Of a stretch of DNA of 64,000 nucleotides, positions 36,196-44,134 are shown piece after piece. The position numbers and the translations under genes were made by a program. Source of the stretch: CAIKZD01 sp041675165 (lineage in GTDB: Bacteria; Patescibacteriota; Minisyncoccia; Moranbacterales; UBA2206); the NCBI GenBank assembly GCA_041675165.1, contig JBAYUI010000001.1, forward strand, positions 1 to 64,000, given 5' to 3'. Below the pieces are notes generated by a model, which was not told where the DNA came from, did no database searches, and saw nothing but the letters and a program-made list of their open reading frames with translations. Within the stretch, counting starts at the first letter, position 1, and each line of letters begins with the position of its first letter.

Positions 36196-37513
36196 CTTTT
36201 TTTTAAGAAAGAAAGATGTTTCCTTGGAAAGCGAAGAGGATTATGAAAAGAAACATCATAAAGCCTCCAATCGGCCGAAGGAAACTTGGAAAGAGAAACA
36301 TACGGGTATCAGTTTTTCGATGATTTCCTATATCAGTTGGAAGAACTTGAAGGTCGGGCGGGCCAGATCCATCCTGACTATCGGTGGGGTGGCTTTAGGC
36401 ATCGGGATAATCACTTTCCTTTTGAGCATCGGATTCGGTATGCAGCAAATGATCGTCTCGGAAGTCACCAAAGATAATCCGATAGATGTCATAGATATAA
36501 ATAATGGCAATCTGGACAATTTCGTTTCTTTGAACGAGGATGTGGTCGGCAAGATAAAAAATATTGACGGAGTGAAAAAGATCGAGAGGCGGGTGAATAC
36601 GGGAGGCAAGATAATCCTAGGCGAATCTCAGACGGATGTGATCATTTATGGAGCGACAGTCGAATATCTGGATATGCTTAGGGTCAAATATCAGGATAAC
36701 GGAGGAAATTTTTCCAACGATGGGGATTCGGCTCTGATTTCAGACAGGCTGGCTAATCTTTTGGGCTTTGGCAATCCATATGAGGCTATCGGCAAAAAAA
36801 TCGTATATAATATCGCGTTGTCCAAGGACGTGAGTTCTAAGTTGGATACGGAGAAAGTGACTGAGAATAATGAAATAACCATCTCTGGTATCGTCAATAA
36901 ATCTGACAATACCTATATATATTTGCCATCCAAAATGTTAGAAGATAAATTCGGAGTAGATAGCGCCCAAGAGGGGAAGGTGGTCGTCTCCGATATGACC
37001 AAATTTGACAATGTGAAACAGCAGCTGGAACAAATGGGTTTCGTGACCAGCAGTATCGCGGAACTCATCGCCGGTATTAACAGTTTTTTCAGCACCGTGC
37101 GGATCTTCCTAGTGATTTTCGGGGTGATCATTATGTCGATTTCAGCGATGGGAATGCTTAATACTTTGAGTGTTTCTCTTTTGCAGCGGACCAAAGAAGT
37201 CGGAATTATGAAAGCTTTGGGCACGAAGCGGTTCGATGTTTTCAAAATGTTCATCTTGGAATCGATCATTATCAGTTTTGTCGGAGGCGTTTTGGGATTT
37301 TTCGGGGGCTATGGATTGGCACTTTTTGTGAATAAACTCTTGATAATTTTGGGCAAGAGGATGGGGACAGACCTAGGCTATTTCGTCTATGTCCCGACCG
37401 GTTTCATCTTGGCCATTGCCGGTTTCGTCCTGTTCCTGGGAATCATTACTGGGGTTATGCCGGCATTTCGCGCGTCCAAGATCCATGCCTTGGAGGCCCT
37501 TCGCTACGAATAG
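36185..37513 (+). CDS. MacB/FtsX-type ABC transporter permease
   Basis: 442 residues. Cytoplasmic N-terminus, TM1 (ARSILTIGGVALGIGIITFL), a ~230-residue extracytoplasmic MacB_PCD domain, then the FtsX core with three helices and the LQRTKEVGIMKALGTKRFDV coupling loop. In diderms such permeases drive efflux or lipoprotein release. In this probably monoderm cell, coupling to a giant surface protein suggests handling or release of that protein, which is inference. Confidence 0.9.
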   Translation: MKLNFFLRKKDVSLESEEDYEKKHHKASNRPKETWKEKHTGISFSMISYISWKNLKVGRARSILTIGGVALGIGIITFLLSIGFGMQQMIVSEVTKDNPIDVIDINNGNLDNFVSLNEDVVGKIKNIDGVKKIERRVNTGGKIILGESQTDVIIYGATVEYLDMLRVKYQDNGGNFSNDGDSALISDRLANLLGFGNPYEAIGKKIVYNIALSKDVSSKLDTEKVTENNEITISGIVNKSDNTYIYLPSKMLEDKFGVDSAQEGKVVVSDMTKFDNVKQQLEQMGFVTSSIAELIAGINSFFSTVRIFLVIFGVIIMSISAMGMLNTLSVSLLQRTKEVGIMKALGTKRFDVFKMFILESIIISFVGGVLGFFGGYGLALFVNKLLIILGKRMGTDLGYFVYVPTGFILAIAGFVLFLGIITGVMPAFRASKIHALEALRYE

Positions 37514-37545
37514 TTCTTAAGCAGTTAATAATTATTTTTTCAAAT

Positions 37546-38115
37546 ATGTTGTTCTTAAACGGATTTTTTCCAATGACCCATAAATTTTCCTATGCAGATC
37601 TGCCACAGACGGATGCATTTTTTTTGACAGTGGCCATCTTGGCAGTAATCGTCCCGCCATTCCTGATCTTTTTCTTGGCACCTGCCACGCGGCGAATCAA
37701 GAGTTTTTTTTATTGGATGACTATCTCACCGATTGCGAAATTAAGAAGCGTCAGAAAATATGATAATGATAGGTTTGAAGAATATGAGGAAGCAGAAGCT
37801 GAGGTGTTCAAAGCTAACCCGGGAAACTTTTTGACGCTGTACAGCGGATTGAATATGATACTAAGTCTAGTGGCAGAAAAAGCTATGCGGAAAAAGATCG
37901 AAGAAGGCACCAGCCATGAAGAGATTGTCAAGATGTTATTGAAAACGGGAGTTTTAACACCTGTTGGCGCTAAAAAATTAAGGTTCATAAGATGGGTGGA
38001 AGGTGTGGTGGTTTCCGGCGGAACTGGACTGATTTCGCGAAAGACGATGGAGCTGGCCATCGCGGTACTCTGGAAGACGCAAAAGGAGCTTAATAATTGG
38101 ATTTCCAATAATTAA
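37546..38115 (+). CDS. Unknown membrane-anchored protein, ABC operon
   Basis: 189 residues. One transmembrane helix (about 25-47, FFLTVAILAVIVPPFLIFFL) is followed by a charged helical cytoplasmic part with an EEYEEAEAEVFK coil. The C-terminal half resembles no family I know. It lies 32 bases after the permease and is probably part of the operon. Confidence 0.7.
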   Translation: MLFLNGFFPMTHKFSYADLPQTDAFFLTVAILAVIVPPFLIFFLAPATRRIKSFFYWMTISPIAKLRSVRKYDNDRFEEYEEAEAEVFKANPGNFLTLYSGLNMILSLVAEKAMRKKIEEGTSHEEIVKMLLKTGVLTPVGAKKLRFIRWVEGVVVSGGTGLISRKTMELAIAVLWKTQKELNNWISNN

Positions 38116-38142
38116 TCTTGGATAAAACTTAATTCAAAGATT

Positions 38143-38244
38143 ATGAAAGATAAATTATTCTGCCTAGGCATCTCGGCTTTATCAGCTGCTTTGGTCTACG
38201 GCATCTATCTTTTGATAATAGCTTTGCGGGATAAGTTTTTTTGA
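38143..38244 (+). CDS. 33-residue single-helix membrane peptide
   Basis: ATG to TGA frame: a short basic start (MKDKLF), one hydrophobic helix (ALSAALVYGIYLLIIAL) and a basic end (RDKFF). It lies 27 bases after the preceding gene. The composition fits a genuine small membrane protein, possibly an accessory of the ABC transporter. No clear ribosome site. Confidence 0.5.
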   Translation: MKDKLFCLGISALSAALVYGIYLLIIALRDKFF

Positions 38245-38274
38245 CCTGTTTTGAGGGTGTGCTAAAGTGGATTT

Positions 38275-38781
38275 ATGCAAAAAGAGCTTATTACAACAAC
38301 ATCGGCGCAGACCCAAGAGGCGGGGCGCTTGCTGGCCAAGGAATTTCAAGGGGGAGAAGTTATTTGTTTGTCCGGCGAACTGGGGGCGGGCAAAACGACC
38401 TTCACTCAAGGGCTTCTGGGGGGCTTGGGCCTCGAAGGTCCTTTCACCAGCCCGACTTTTTTGGTGATGAAAGAATACGAGATAAAATATCCAATATCCA
38501 ATATCCAATATCCAATAAAATACCAAAATGTCTATCATATAGATGCCTATCGGGTGGGAACGGAAGATATTTTAGCGCTCGGTTGGGAGGAGATGGTTGC
38601 CAATCCTGAAAATATTATTATAATAGAGTGGGCGGAGCGGGTAAAAGAAATTATTCCGAATAATGCTATTTGGATAAACTTTGAGTGGCTGGATGAAAAT
38701 AGGCGGAAAATAACACTGTCTAATGATCAATGTTCAATGATCAATTCTCAATCAATAATCAATACTTTAATGTTCAATTGA
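38275..38781 (+). CDS. tsaE: tRNA threonylcarbamoyladenosine biosynthesis ATPase TsaE
   Basis: 168 residues. Walker A CLSGELGAGKTTFTQGLL, switch FTSPTFLVMKEYE, YHIDAYRV and the Walker-B-like IIIIEWAERV are all present. TsaE works with TsaB and TsaD to make t6A37 in tRNA. Between MKEYE and VYHIDAYR sit ~16 extra residues (IKYPISNIQYPIKYQN) that are the translation of an intergenic repeat. The tail after KITLSN also comes from repeat sequence. Both are in frame. Confidence 0.93.
   Translation: MQKELITTTSAQTQEAGRLLAKEFQGGEVICLSGELGAGKTTFTQGLLGGLGLEGPFTSPTFLVMKEYEIKYPISNIQYPIKYQNVYHIDAYRVGTEDILALGWEEMVANPENIIIIEWAERVKEIIPNNAIWINFEWLDENRRKITLSNDQCSMINSQSIINTLMFN
38483..38524 (+). repeat. In-frame repeat insertion inside tsaE
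   Basis: Tandem ATCCAAT units, about four copies, matching the start of the insertion at 56651 in the FemAB-like gene. It falls in the loop before the YHIDAYR strand. Confidence 0.7.
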
Positions 38782-38850
38782 ATATTATGATATTGAAAAT
38801 TTATTGAATATTGATTATTGATAATTGAATATTAAAAAACTAACTTTACA
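38726..38850. repeat. TCAAT-rich repeat spanning the tsaE 3' end and spacer
   Basis: Repeated TCAAT/ATTGA words (GATCAATGTTCAATGATCAA and inverted ATTGAATATTGATTATTGAT). It supplies the last ~18 codons of tsaE and continues into the spacer. A related fragment is at 47881-47920. Confidence 0.55.
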
Positions 38851-38860
38851 ATAAAAGTTT

Positions 38861-39628
38861 ATGAAAAAAACATTGGGTGTATGCTTGGTAGTTGGTCTGG
38901 TGATAATTTTCAGCGCTTGTTCCCAAAAAGAAGAGGCTAACAAAACTCCGAATCCCGTGACTGATCCGGGCGGGTATGATAAGAGTATGCTGAACACTAA
39001 GGACAAAGCGGCGCAGGACGTGTCGGCAGCGACCGACCAAGAGAATGGCCGATTAAATGATACGCTAAATAATAATGACAATGCTATGAATGCAAGCGAA
39101 AATGGCTCTGGCGACAACTCGGAGCTAGTGAAAAAATATAACACGGCGATCATGAAAACCAGTCTGGGTGATATCGAATTGAAGCTGGATGCATCTAATG
39201 CGCCGGTGACTGTGGGCAATTTTTTGAAACTGGCCAGTTCGGGATTCTATGATGGTACCAAATTTCACCGAGTTATCAAGGATTTTATGATCCAAGGCGG
39301 TGACCCGTTGAGCAAAGATGATTCACAAAAAGCGAGTTGGGGAACAGGTGACCCGGGATATAAATTTAACGACGAACTTACTGGCAAAGAAACTTACACT
39401 CAGGGCACGCTGGCTATGGCCAATTCCGGCCCGAACACCAATGGTTCTCAATTTTTCATCGTGACCGCCAGTCCAAGTTATCCATTGCCGCCAAGCTATA
39501 CGGTCTTCGGTCATGTGACTAGCGGTTTGGATGTAGCCCTCAAGATTCAAGATGTTCAGACTGATCCTTCCAATAATCAACCGCTCGAAAATGTGACCAT
39601 TAACAGTATACAAGTGCTGGAAAAATAG
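38861..39628 (+). CDS. Cyclophilin-type peptidyl-prolyl isomerase lipoprotein
   Basis: 255 residues. Lipoprotein signal with FSAC at about residue 20, a ~65-residue polar linker, then a cyclophilin domain. The domain shows AIMKTSLGDIELKLDASNAP, FHRVIKDFMIQGGDP (catalytic Arg), GTLAMANSGPNTNGSQFFI and YTVFGHVTSGLDV. It folds secreted proteins on the outside of the membrane. All active-site residues are present. Confidence 0.93.
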   Translation: MKKTLGVCLVVGLVIIFSACSQKEEANKTPNPVTDPGGYDKSMLNTKDKAAQDVSAATDQENGRLNDTLNNNDNAMNASENGSGDNSELVKKYNTAIMKTSLGDIELKLDASNAPVTVGNFLKLASSGFYDGTKFHRVIKDFMIQGGDPLSKDDSQKASWGTGDPGYKFNDELTGKETYTQGTLAMANSGPNTNGSQFFIVTASPSYPLPPSYTVFGHVTSGLDVALKIQDVQTDPSNNQPLENVTINSIQVLEK

Positions 39629-39640
39629 GAAAAAATTTTC

Positions 39641-39678
39641 AAAAAACAGCTCCGACGTTATATCGGAGCTGTTTTTTT
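39641..39678 (+). terminator. Rho-independent terminator after the cyclophilin gene
   Basis: AAAAAACAGCTCCGA/TCGGAGCTGTTTTTT, very strong stem with T-run. Confidence 0.9.
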
Positions 39679-39726
39679 TAGTTTGTTTGTAATATACTTG
39701 AGAGAGACTAAAAATAGACCAAAAAT

Positions 39727-42492
39727 ATGGAAAACAAAGCGAAAAAACTCATTCTTATTGATGGCAATGCCATTATTCACCGGGCTTATCATGCTTTGCC
39801 GCCGCTCATGACCAAGTCAGGCGAGCTGGTGAATGCGGTGTATGGTTTCACTTCCACGATGCTCTCGGTGATCGAAAAGTTCCAACCGGACTATATTATT
39901 GCCACTTTTGACTTGGCTGGACCGACTTTCCGGCATAAAGAATTCGCGGAATACAAGGCGCATCGCGTCAAAGCCGATCAGGAATTGTATGACCAGATTC
40001 CGCGCGTCAAAGAAGTGGTGCGGGCCATGGGCATTCCGATTTTGGAACTGGCCGGGTTTGAGGCGGATGATGTCATCGGGACACTGTCGCGCTTGGCTGA
40101 CTCGTCTAGAGAAAATCTCGAGACGATGATTGTGACGGGAGACTTGGACACTTTGCAGTTGGTGAGTGATAAGACGAGTGTGTACACGATGCGCCGAGGT
40201 CTGACTGATTCGGTGTTGTATGGCAAAGACGAAATTATGGCCCGCTATGGCCTAGTGCCGTCTCAACTCATCGATTATAAGGGTTTGCGTGGTGATCCGT
40301 CGGATAACATTCCGGGCGTGAAAGGCATCGGGGAAAAGACGGCCACGGAACTTTTGAAAAAATATGTCACCTTGGAAGGGGTGTATCAAAATATTGCGGA
40401 AATCAAGGGTGCGGTCAAGGATAAATTGGAGCGCGATAAGATGCAAGCAATCCAAAGCAAGCAATTGGCGACCATCGTGAGAAGCGTGCCGGTGGAGTTG
40501 GATTTATCGGCTGCCAAGACACATGAGTTTGATCGCGCGCAGTTGGTGAAGCTTTTTCAAGAGCTGACTTTTTTTTCGCTGATAAAACGGATCCCTGGAA
40601 ATAATAATGCAAATACGCGAATGTATGCGAATGACGCGAATATGCCAGTAGTAGATGATGTGAATGTGTCTGAAGGCGTCAACGATTTTAAATATGAATA
40701 TATTGCAGCGGATAAGGCTGAAGAATTTTTCCAGATGCTTGCTGAACAGAAAGAAGTGGCGTTCTGTTTGAAATCGCACGGTGGGAAAGGTTGGGAGAAA
40801 GAAATTTCGAGCGTGGCTTTTTCTTGGAAAACAGGCCGGGCTGTTTGTATCGCCTTCGGCGAGTTAAAAGGTAAAAAAGAAAAGTTTCCGCTAGAGGCGG
40901 ATCAGCCTTTGGCTGAAAAAGTTAAGAATATTTTTGAAAATAAGGATATCCAAAAAATCGGGTATGATTTGAAAAGTTCCATTGAAACTTTGGGAAAGTA
41001 TGGCATCGGATTGGCAGGTGGATTGTATGATGTGATGGTGGCGGCCTATGTCCTGGATCCTGGCGCTAAGACTGAGCTTGAGCGCTTGGTCCTCAAGGAA
41101 TTGGGCGAAGAGATTGCGCCGGAGGCCAAAAAGGGGCAGCTCGGACTCATGATCGAATCGCCGGAGGAAACATCAGGGGAAGTCTGTCGTGCGGCAGATT
41201 ATGTCTTTAAGCTTAAGCATAATTATGCAGGGAAAATTGCGGCCATCAGCGCGGAGCAAAATCCGACCCATAATTTGCAGACAGTTTTTTCAGATATTGA
41301 AATGCCGCTGGTGAAAATTTTGGCGGAGATGGAAGTGACTGGGGTGCGCTTGAACACAATTATATTCAAAGGCATTTCGGAAAAAATCACCGCTCGGATC
41401 GCTAGCTTGGAAAAAAGCATCTATGATGCTGCGGGCATGCAGTTCAATATCAACTCGCCCAAACAATTAGCCGAAGTGCTTTTTTCTACGATGAAGCTGC
41501 CGACTGTTGACATCAAAAAAGGCAAGACCGGCTATTCCACTGCTTCGTCCGAATTGCAAAAACTGAAAAGCGAGCATAAGATCATTGAGAAGATCGAAGA
41601 ATATCGGGAAATTTTCAAATTGAAAACGACTTACCTTGACGCCTTGCCGCTCTTGGTCGACCAGAATTCACGCATCCATTCGGCCTTCAATCAAACAGTC
41701 ACTGCCACGGGACGTCTGAGTTCCAGTGAACCCAATCTGCAAAACATTCCCATCAGAACTGATCTGGGGCAACTCTTGCGAGTGGCTTTCGAAGCGGAGA
41801 AAGGTTGGAAGTTGGTGGCGGCTGACTATTCACAGATCGATCTGCGGGTGGTGGCGCATGCTTCGCTCGACAAAAAAATGATCGAACTGTTTTGGGCCGG
41901 TGAAGACATCCACACAGCTACGGCGGCGGAAATCAATCAGGTGACCAAAAGCCAAGTGACGCAGAAAATGAGAAGTTCTGCCAAGGCTTTGAATTTCGGA
42001 ATCATTTACGGTATGAGTGTCTTCGGTTTTTCCGCCTCCGCCGGCATCGATCGTGATGAAGCTAAAAAATTCATCGATGCCTATTTTGCCAAGTTCACCG
42101 GTGTGGCCAATTATATGCGCACCACCAAAGAAGAAGCCAAAACCAAGGGTTACGTGGAAACGGAAATGGGCCGCCGCCGCTATGTCCCCGAAATCAACGC
42201 TCCCAATTTCCAAGTGGCCCAAGCGGGCGAGCGCATGGCCATTAATATGCCGATCCAAGGCATGTCGGCCGATATCGTGAAGCTGGCGATGATCAAGGTC
42301 TATGAGGCATATGAAAACAATCCTGACGTCAGAATGATCTTGCAAGTGCACGATGAAATCATTCTGGAAGTGAAAGAAGATTTGGCGGAAGAAGTGGGCA
42401 AGCGTGTGAAAGAAATTATGGAACAAGTTTACAAACTCAAAGTGCCATTGGTGGTGGATGTGAAGGTGGGGGATAATTGGGGAGAAGTGTAA
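39727..42492 (+). CDS. polA: DNA polymerase I
   Basis: 921 residues. The 5'-nuclease domain (1-290) begins KLILIDGNAIIHRAYHALPP and has the ELAGFEADDVIGTL and GDLDTLQLV acidic motifs. The middle 3'-5' exonuclease-like domain has lost the first catalytic acids (FCLKSHG in place of F-D-x-E) and the GQNLKYD aspartate (GYDLKSS), so proofreading is probably absent. Polymerase motifs: A DYSQIDLRVVAH (about 698), B RSSAKALNFGIIYGMS, C QVHDEIILEV. Motif A has Asp where most family members have Glu. A repeat-derived insertion NANTRMYANDANM lies near residue 295. Confidence 0.96.
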   Translation: MENKAKKLILIDGNAIIHRAYHALPPLMTKSGELVNAVYGFTSTMLSVIEKFQPDYIIATFDLAGPTFRHKEFAEYKAHRVKADQELYDQIPRVKEVVRAMGIPILELAGFEADDVIGTLSRLADSSRENLETMIVTGDLDTLQLVSDKTSVYTMRRGLTDSVLYGKDEIMARYGLVPSQLIDYKGLRGDPSDNIPGVKGIGEKTATELLKKYVTLEGVYQNIAEIKGAVKDKLERDKMQAIQSKQLATIVRSVPVELDLSAAKTHEFDRAQLVKLFQELTFFSLIKRIPGNNNANTRMYANDANMPVVDDVNVSEGVNDFKYEYIAADKAEEFFQMLAEQKEVAFCLKSHGGKGWEKEISSVAFSWKTGRAVCIAFGELKGKKEKFPLEADQPLAEKVKNIFENKDIQKIGYDLKSSIETLGKYGIGLAGGLYDVMVAAYVLDPGAKTELERLVLKELGEEIAPEAKKGQLGLMIESPEETSGEVCRAADYVFKLKHNYAGKIAAISAEQNPTHNLQTVFSDIEMPLVKILAEMEVTGVRLNTIIFKGISEKITARIASLEKSIYDAAGMQFNINSPKQLAEVLFSTMKLPTVDIKKGKTGYSTASSELQKLKSEHKIIEKIEEYREIFKLKTTYLDALPLLVDQNSRIHSAFNQTVTATGRLSSSEPNLQNIPIRTDLGQLLRVAFEAEKGWKLVAADYSQIDLRVVAHASLDKKMIELFWAGEDIHTATAAEINQVTKSQVTQKMRSSAKALNFGIIYGMSVFGFSASAGIDRDEAKKFIDAYFAKFTGVANYMRTTKEEAKTKGYVETEMGRRRYVPEINAPNFQVAQAGERMAINMPIQGMSADIVKLAMIKVYEAYENNPDVRMILQVHDEIILEVKEDLAEEVGKRVKEIMEQVYKLKVPLVVDVKVGDNWGEV
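40607..40645 (+). repeat. In-frame repeat insertion inside polA
   Basis: Contains ATGCAAATACGCGAAT, identical to the intergenic 8566-8581, followed by further GCGAAT units. It lies in the linker between the 5'-nuclease and exonuclease-like domains. Confidence 0.6.
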
Positions 42493-42497
42493 TCTTC

Positions 42498-42522
42498 TTT
42501 CCTAAAGCTCGGCTTTAGGAAA
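42498..42522. repeat. Short palindromic repeat after polA
   Basis: TTTCCTAAAGC/GCTTTAGGAAA, second copy of the element at 13832-13855; it may act as the polA terminator. Confidence 0.6.
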
Positions 42523-42557
42523 AATAAAACCCCAACGGAAACGCGATCCGTCGGGGG
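42522..42557 (-). terminator. Terminator of the third small-gene cluster
   Basis: On the minus strand CCCC-ACGGA/TCCGT-GGGG stem followed by TTTTATTTTT. Confidence 0.75.
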
Positions 42558-42566
42558 CAGGTTATG

Positions 42567-42917
42567 CTATCTAGGATATAACTCCTTGATTCTATCAGCT
42601 CCTTTATAGATTATATAAGGGATAGCTCCTCTATCGATTTCAAGCTCTTTGCTTAAAATATTATAAATAGCTATTTTATGCTCTTTTGTTTTTCCATTGG
42701 AGTAAAAATGGAAAGTTATACCTTCGTAAGTAATACTTATGAAAGTTATCCACTGGGGAAATTTCATGGATATGTTATTAATGCAGTGGTAGCAGTAGCA
42801 GATGATGTCTCCATGATCGGGAAAATTTTTGCTATAAGTACCCTTGGGTTCTCTGATTAACGATTTGCACTCAAAGCAGGTTTGGCCAATAATTTTTTTT
42901 GGTGAAATTTTTTCCAT
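42567..42917 (-). CDS. Unknown cysteine-rich small protein, array 3 gene 2
   Basis: 116 residues from the ATG after GGGAGAATAACT. A CFECK motif near residue 14 and CYCYHC near residue 41 could bind one zinc. A beta-rich C-terminal half (WITFISITYEGITFHFYSNG) follows. No family recognised. It is second in the cluster divergent from TrmB regulator 2. Confidence 0.7.
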   Translation of the reverse strand: MEKISPKKIIGQTCFECKSLIREPKGTYSKNFPDHGDIICYCYHCINNISMKFPQWITFISITYEGITFHFYSNGKTKEHKIAIYNILSKELEIDRGAIPYIIYKGADRIKELYPR

Positions 42918-42989
42918 AGTTATTCTCCCTTGCGTTGTTGGTTGAGAGCTAGTTGTGAATAGGATAGTATTCAATATTTATTGCATCAT

Positions 42990-43079
42990 TCAATTAATAT
43001 TGCCTTCTGGAATTATTTTGTAAAATCCAGGCAAGAATTCTTCCAAAGCAAAATCTTTGATAATTTCAGGTACTTTCAT
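42990..43079 (-). CDS. 29-residue peptide, array 3 gene 1
   Basis: Short frame MKVPEIIKDFALEEFLPGFY and nine more residues, starting 5 bases after GAGAGG. It is first in the transcript driven by the TTGACA/TACACT promoter. Amphipathic, acidic. It may be a functional micropeptide or a leader peptide. Confidence 0.45.
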   Translation of the reverse strand: MKVPEIIKDFALEEFLPGFYKIIPEGNIN

Positions 43080-43146
43080 TTTAGCCTCTCTTGTTAGTTT
43101 TAGTGTGTGCTCGCAGCCTCTTTTTTTAAAAAACAAGTAATAAGAT

Positions 43147-43221
43147 AGTGTATGACATAGGAGAAATATTGTCAATAATTGTTCAACAAATGTTGACAAT
43201 ATATTAACAACAGTGTACGAT
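43147..43221. promoter_or_regulatory. Divergent promoters sharing a 33-bp dyad operator
   Basis: Minus: TTGACA (43175-43170), 17 bases, TACACT (43152-43147). Plus: TTGACA (43193-43198), 17 bases, TACGAT (43216-43221). Both -35 boxes lie in the arms of a dyad (43168-43200). Its outer arms are ATTGTCAA/TTGACAAT and its inner arms TTGTT/AACAA, centred on C43184. One regulator bound here would cover both -35 boxes. Confidence 0.75.
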
Positions 43222-43227
43222 AGGCAT

Positions 43228-44013
43228 ATGTTAGCCAGTAACACTCTCAAAAAATTGGGTCTAAATGAGAAAGAAACGCGAGTCTATCTGGCGCTACTTC
43301 GGCATGGACAAGCTAAACCGGCGGAACTGGCGAAACTCACTAAACTTAATCGGGCAACGCTTTATCATACTGCCAAAAGCTTGGTTTCATCCGGAATTAT
43401 TGCTGAAGACTTGAGTGGCAAGGCTTTGCAATATGTGATTTTGCCGATTGATAATATGAAAAATATTCTAGAATCAGACAAGAGAGAATTAAAAGAAAAA
43501 GAGAAGCTGGTCAAGCAGGCAGTGGGAGAATTGCAGATGATCAGTTCAGAAAAATCATATCCGGTGCCCAAAATTAGATTCATAGAAGAAAATGATTTGG
43601 AAAAATTCTTGTTCGATAATTTAGTGAAATGGCAAAAAGAGGTTATTGCATCTGATGGACACTGGTGGGGCTTTCAGGATCATACTTTTGTGGAAAATTA
43701 TCCTGCTTGGATTGAGAAGAGTTGGAAAACTAAAGAAAGCCAACGTGGAAACTATTCGCCGCAAATATTTACTAATGATTCAAAGACCGAGCGGAAATTG
43801 AAAGGAAAATATCAGCCGAAGCGGCAGGTGAAATTTTTAGCGGATACTAATTTCACGGCTACAACCTGGGTTTGTGGGGATTATCTAGTAATGATTTATA
43901 CTCGCCAGGTCCCATATTATATTATTGAAATTCACGATGAGATGATGGCGCTCAATATGCGCGAGATTTTTAGGAGGTTGTGGAGAAATCCGGTTGGACA
44001 AAAAGTTGATTAG
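43228..44013 (+). CDS. TrmB-family transcriptional regulator (second paralogue)
   Basis: 261 residues. Winged helix LGLNEKETRVYLALLRHG and AELAKLTKLNRATLYHTAKS, then an effector-like domain (FLFDNLVKWQKEVIASDGHW). The plus-strand -10 box at 43216-43221 predicts an RNA start at or next to the ATG 43228, so the message may be leaderless; a GTG at 43213 is therefore unlikely. Divergent from the array-3 genes across a perfect dyad operator. Confidence 0.85.
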   Translation: MLASNTLKKLGLNEKETRVYLALLRHGQAKPAELAKLTKLNRATLYHTAKSLVSSGIIAEDLSGKALQYVILPIDNMKNILESDKRELKEKEKLVKQAVGELQMISSEKSYPVPKIRFIEENDLEKFLFDNLVKWQKEVIASDGHWWGFQDHTFVENYPAWIEKSWKTKESQRGNYSPQIFTNDSKTERKLKGKYQPKRQVKFLADTNFTATTWVCGDYLVMIYTRQVPYYIIEIHDEMMALNMREIFRRLWRNPVGQKVD

Positions 44014-44042
44014 TTGAAATATAGATTAACAACTTGTATAAT
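44014..44042 (+). promoter_or_regulatory. Promoter of the AlbA_2 gene, with ATGTAATA repeats downstream
   Basis: TTGAAA (44014-44019), 17 bases, TATAAT (44037-44042). The ~86-base leader holds three direct copies of ATGTAATA (44047, 44113, 44124) and a GCTTTATATAAAGC palindrome, possible regulator sites. Confidence 0.65.
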
Positions 44043-44134
44043 TCTCATGTAATAGGCAAAGGCATGGACGGGCTTAAATCGTAAAAACATGCTTTATATA
44101 AAGCAAAATCTAATGTAATAGTCATGTAATAATT

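Noticed and set aside
42990..43250. 86-codon minus-strand frame including the 29-residue peptide
   Set aside because: The upstream part crosses the promoter and the dyad operator and starts inside the divergent regulator gene; only the last 29 codons follow a ribosome site.
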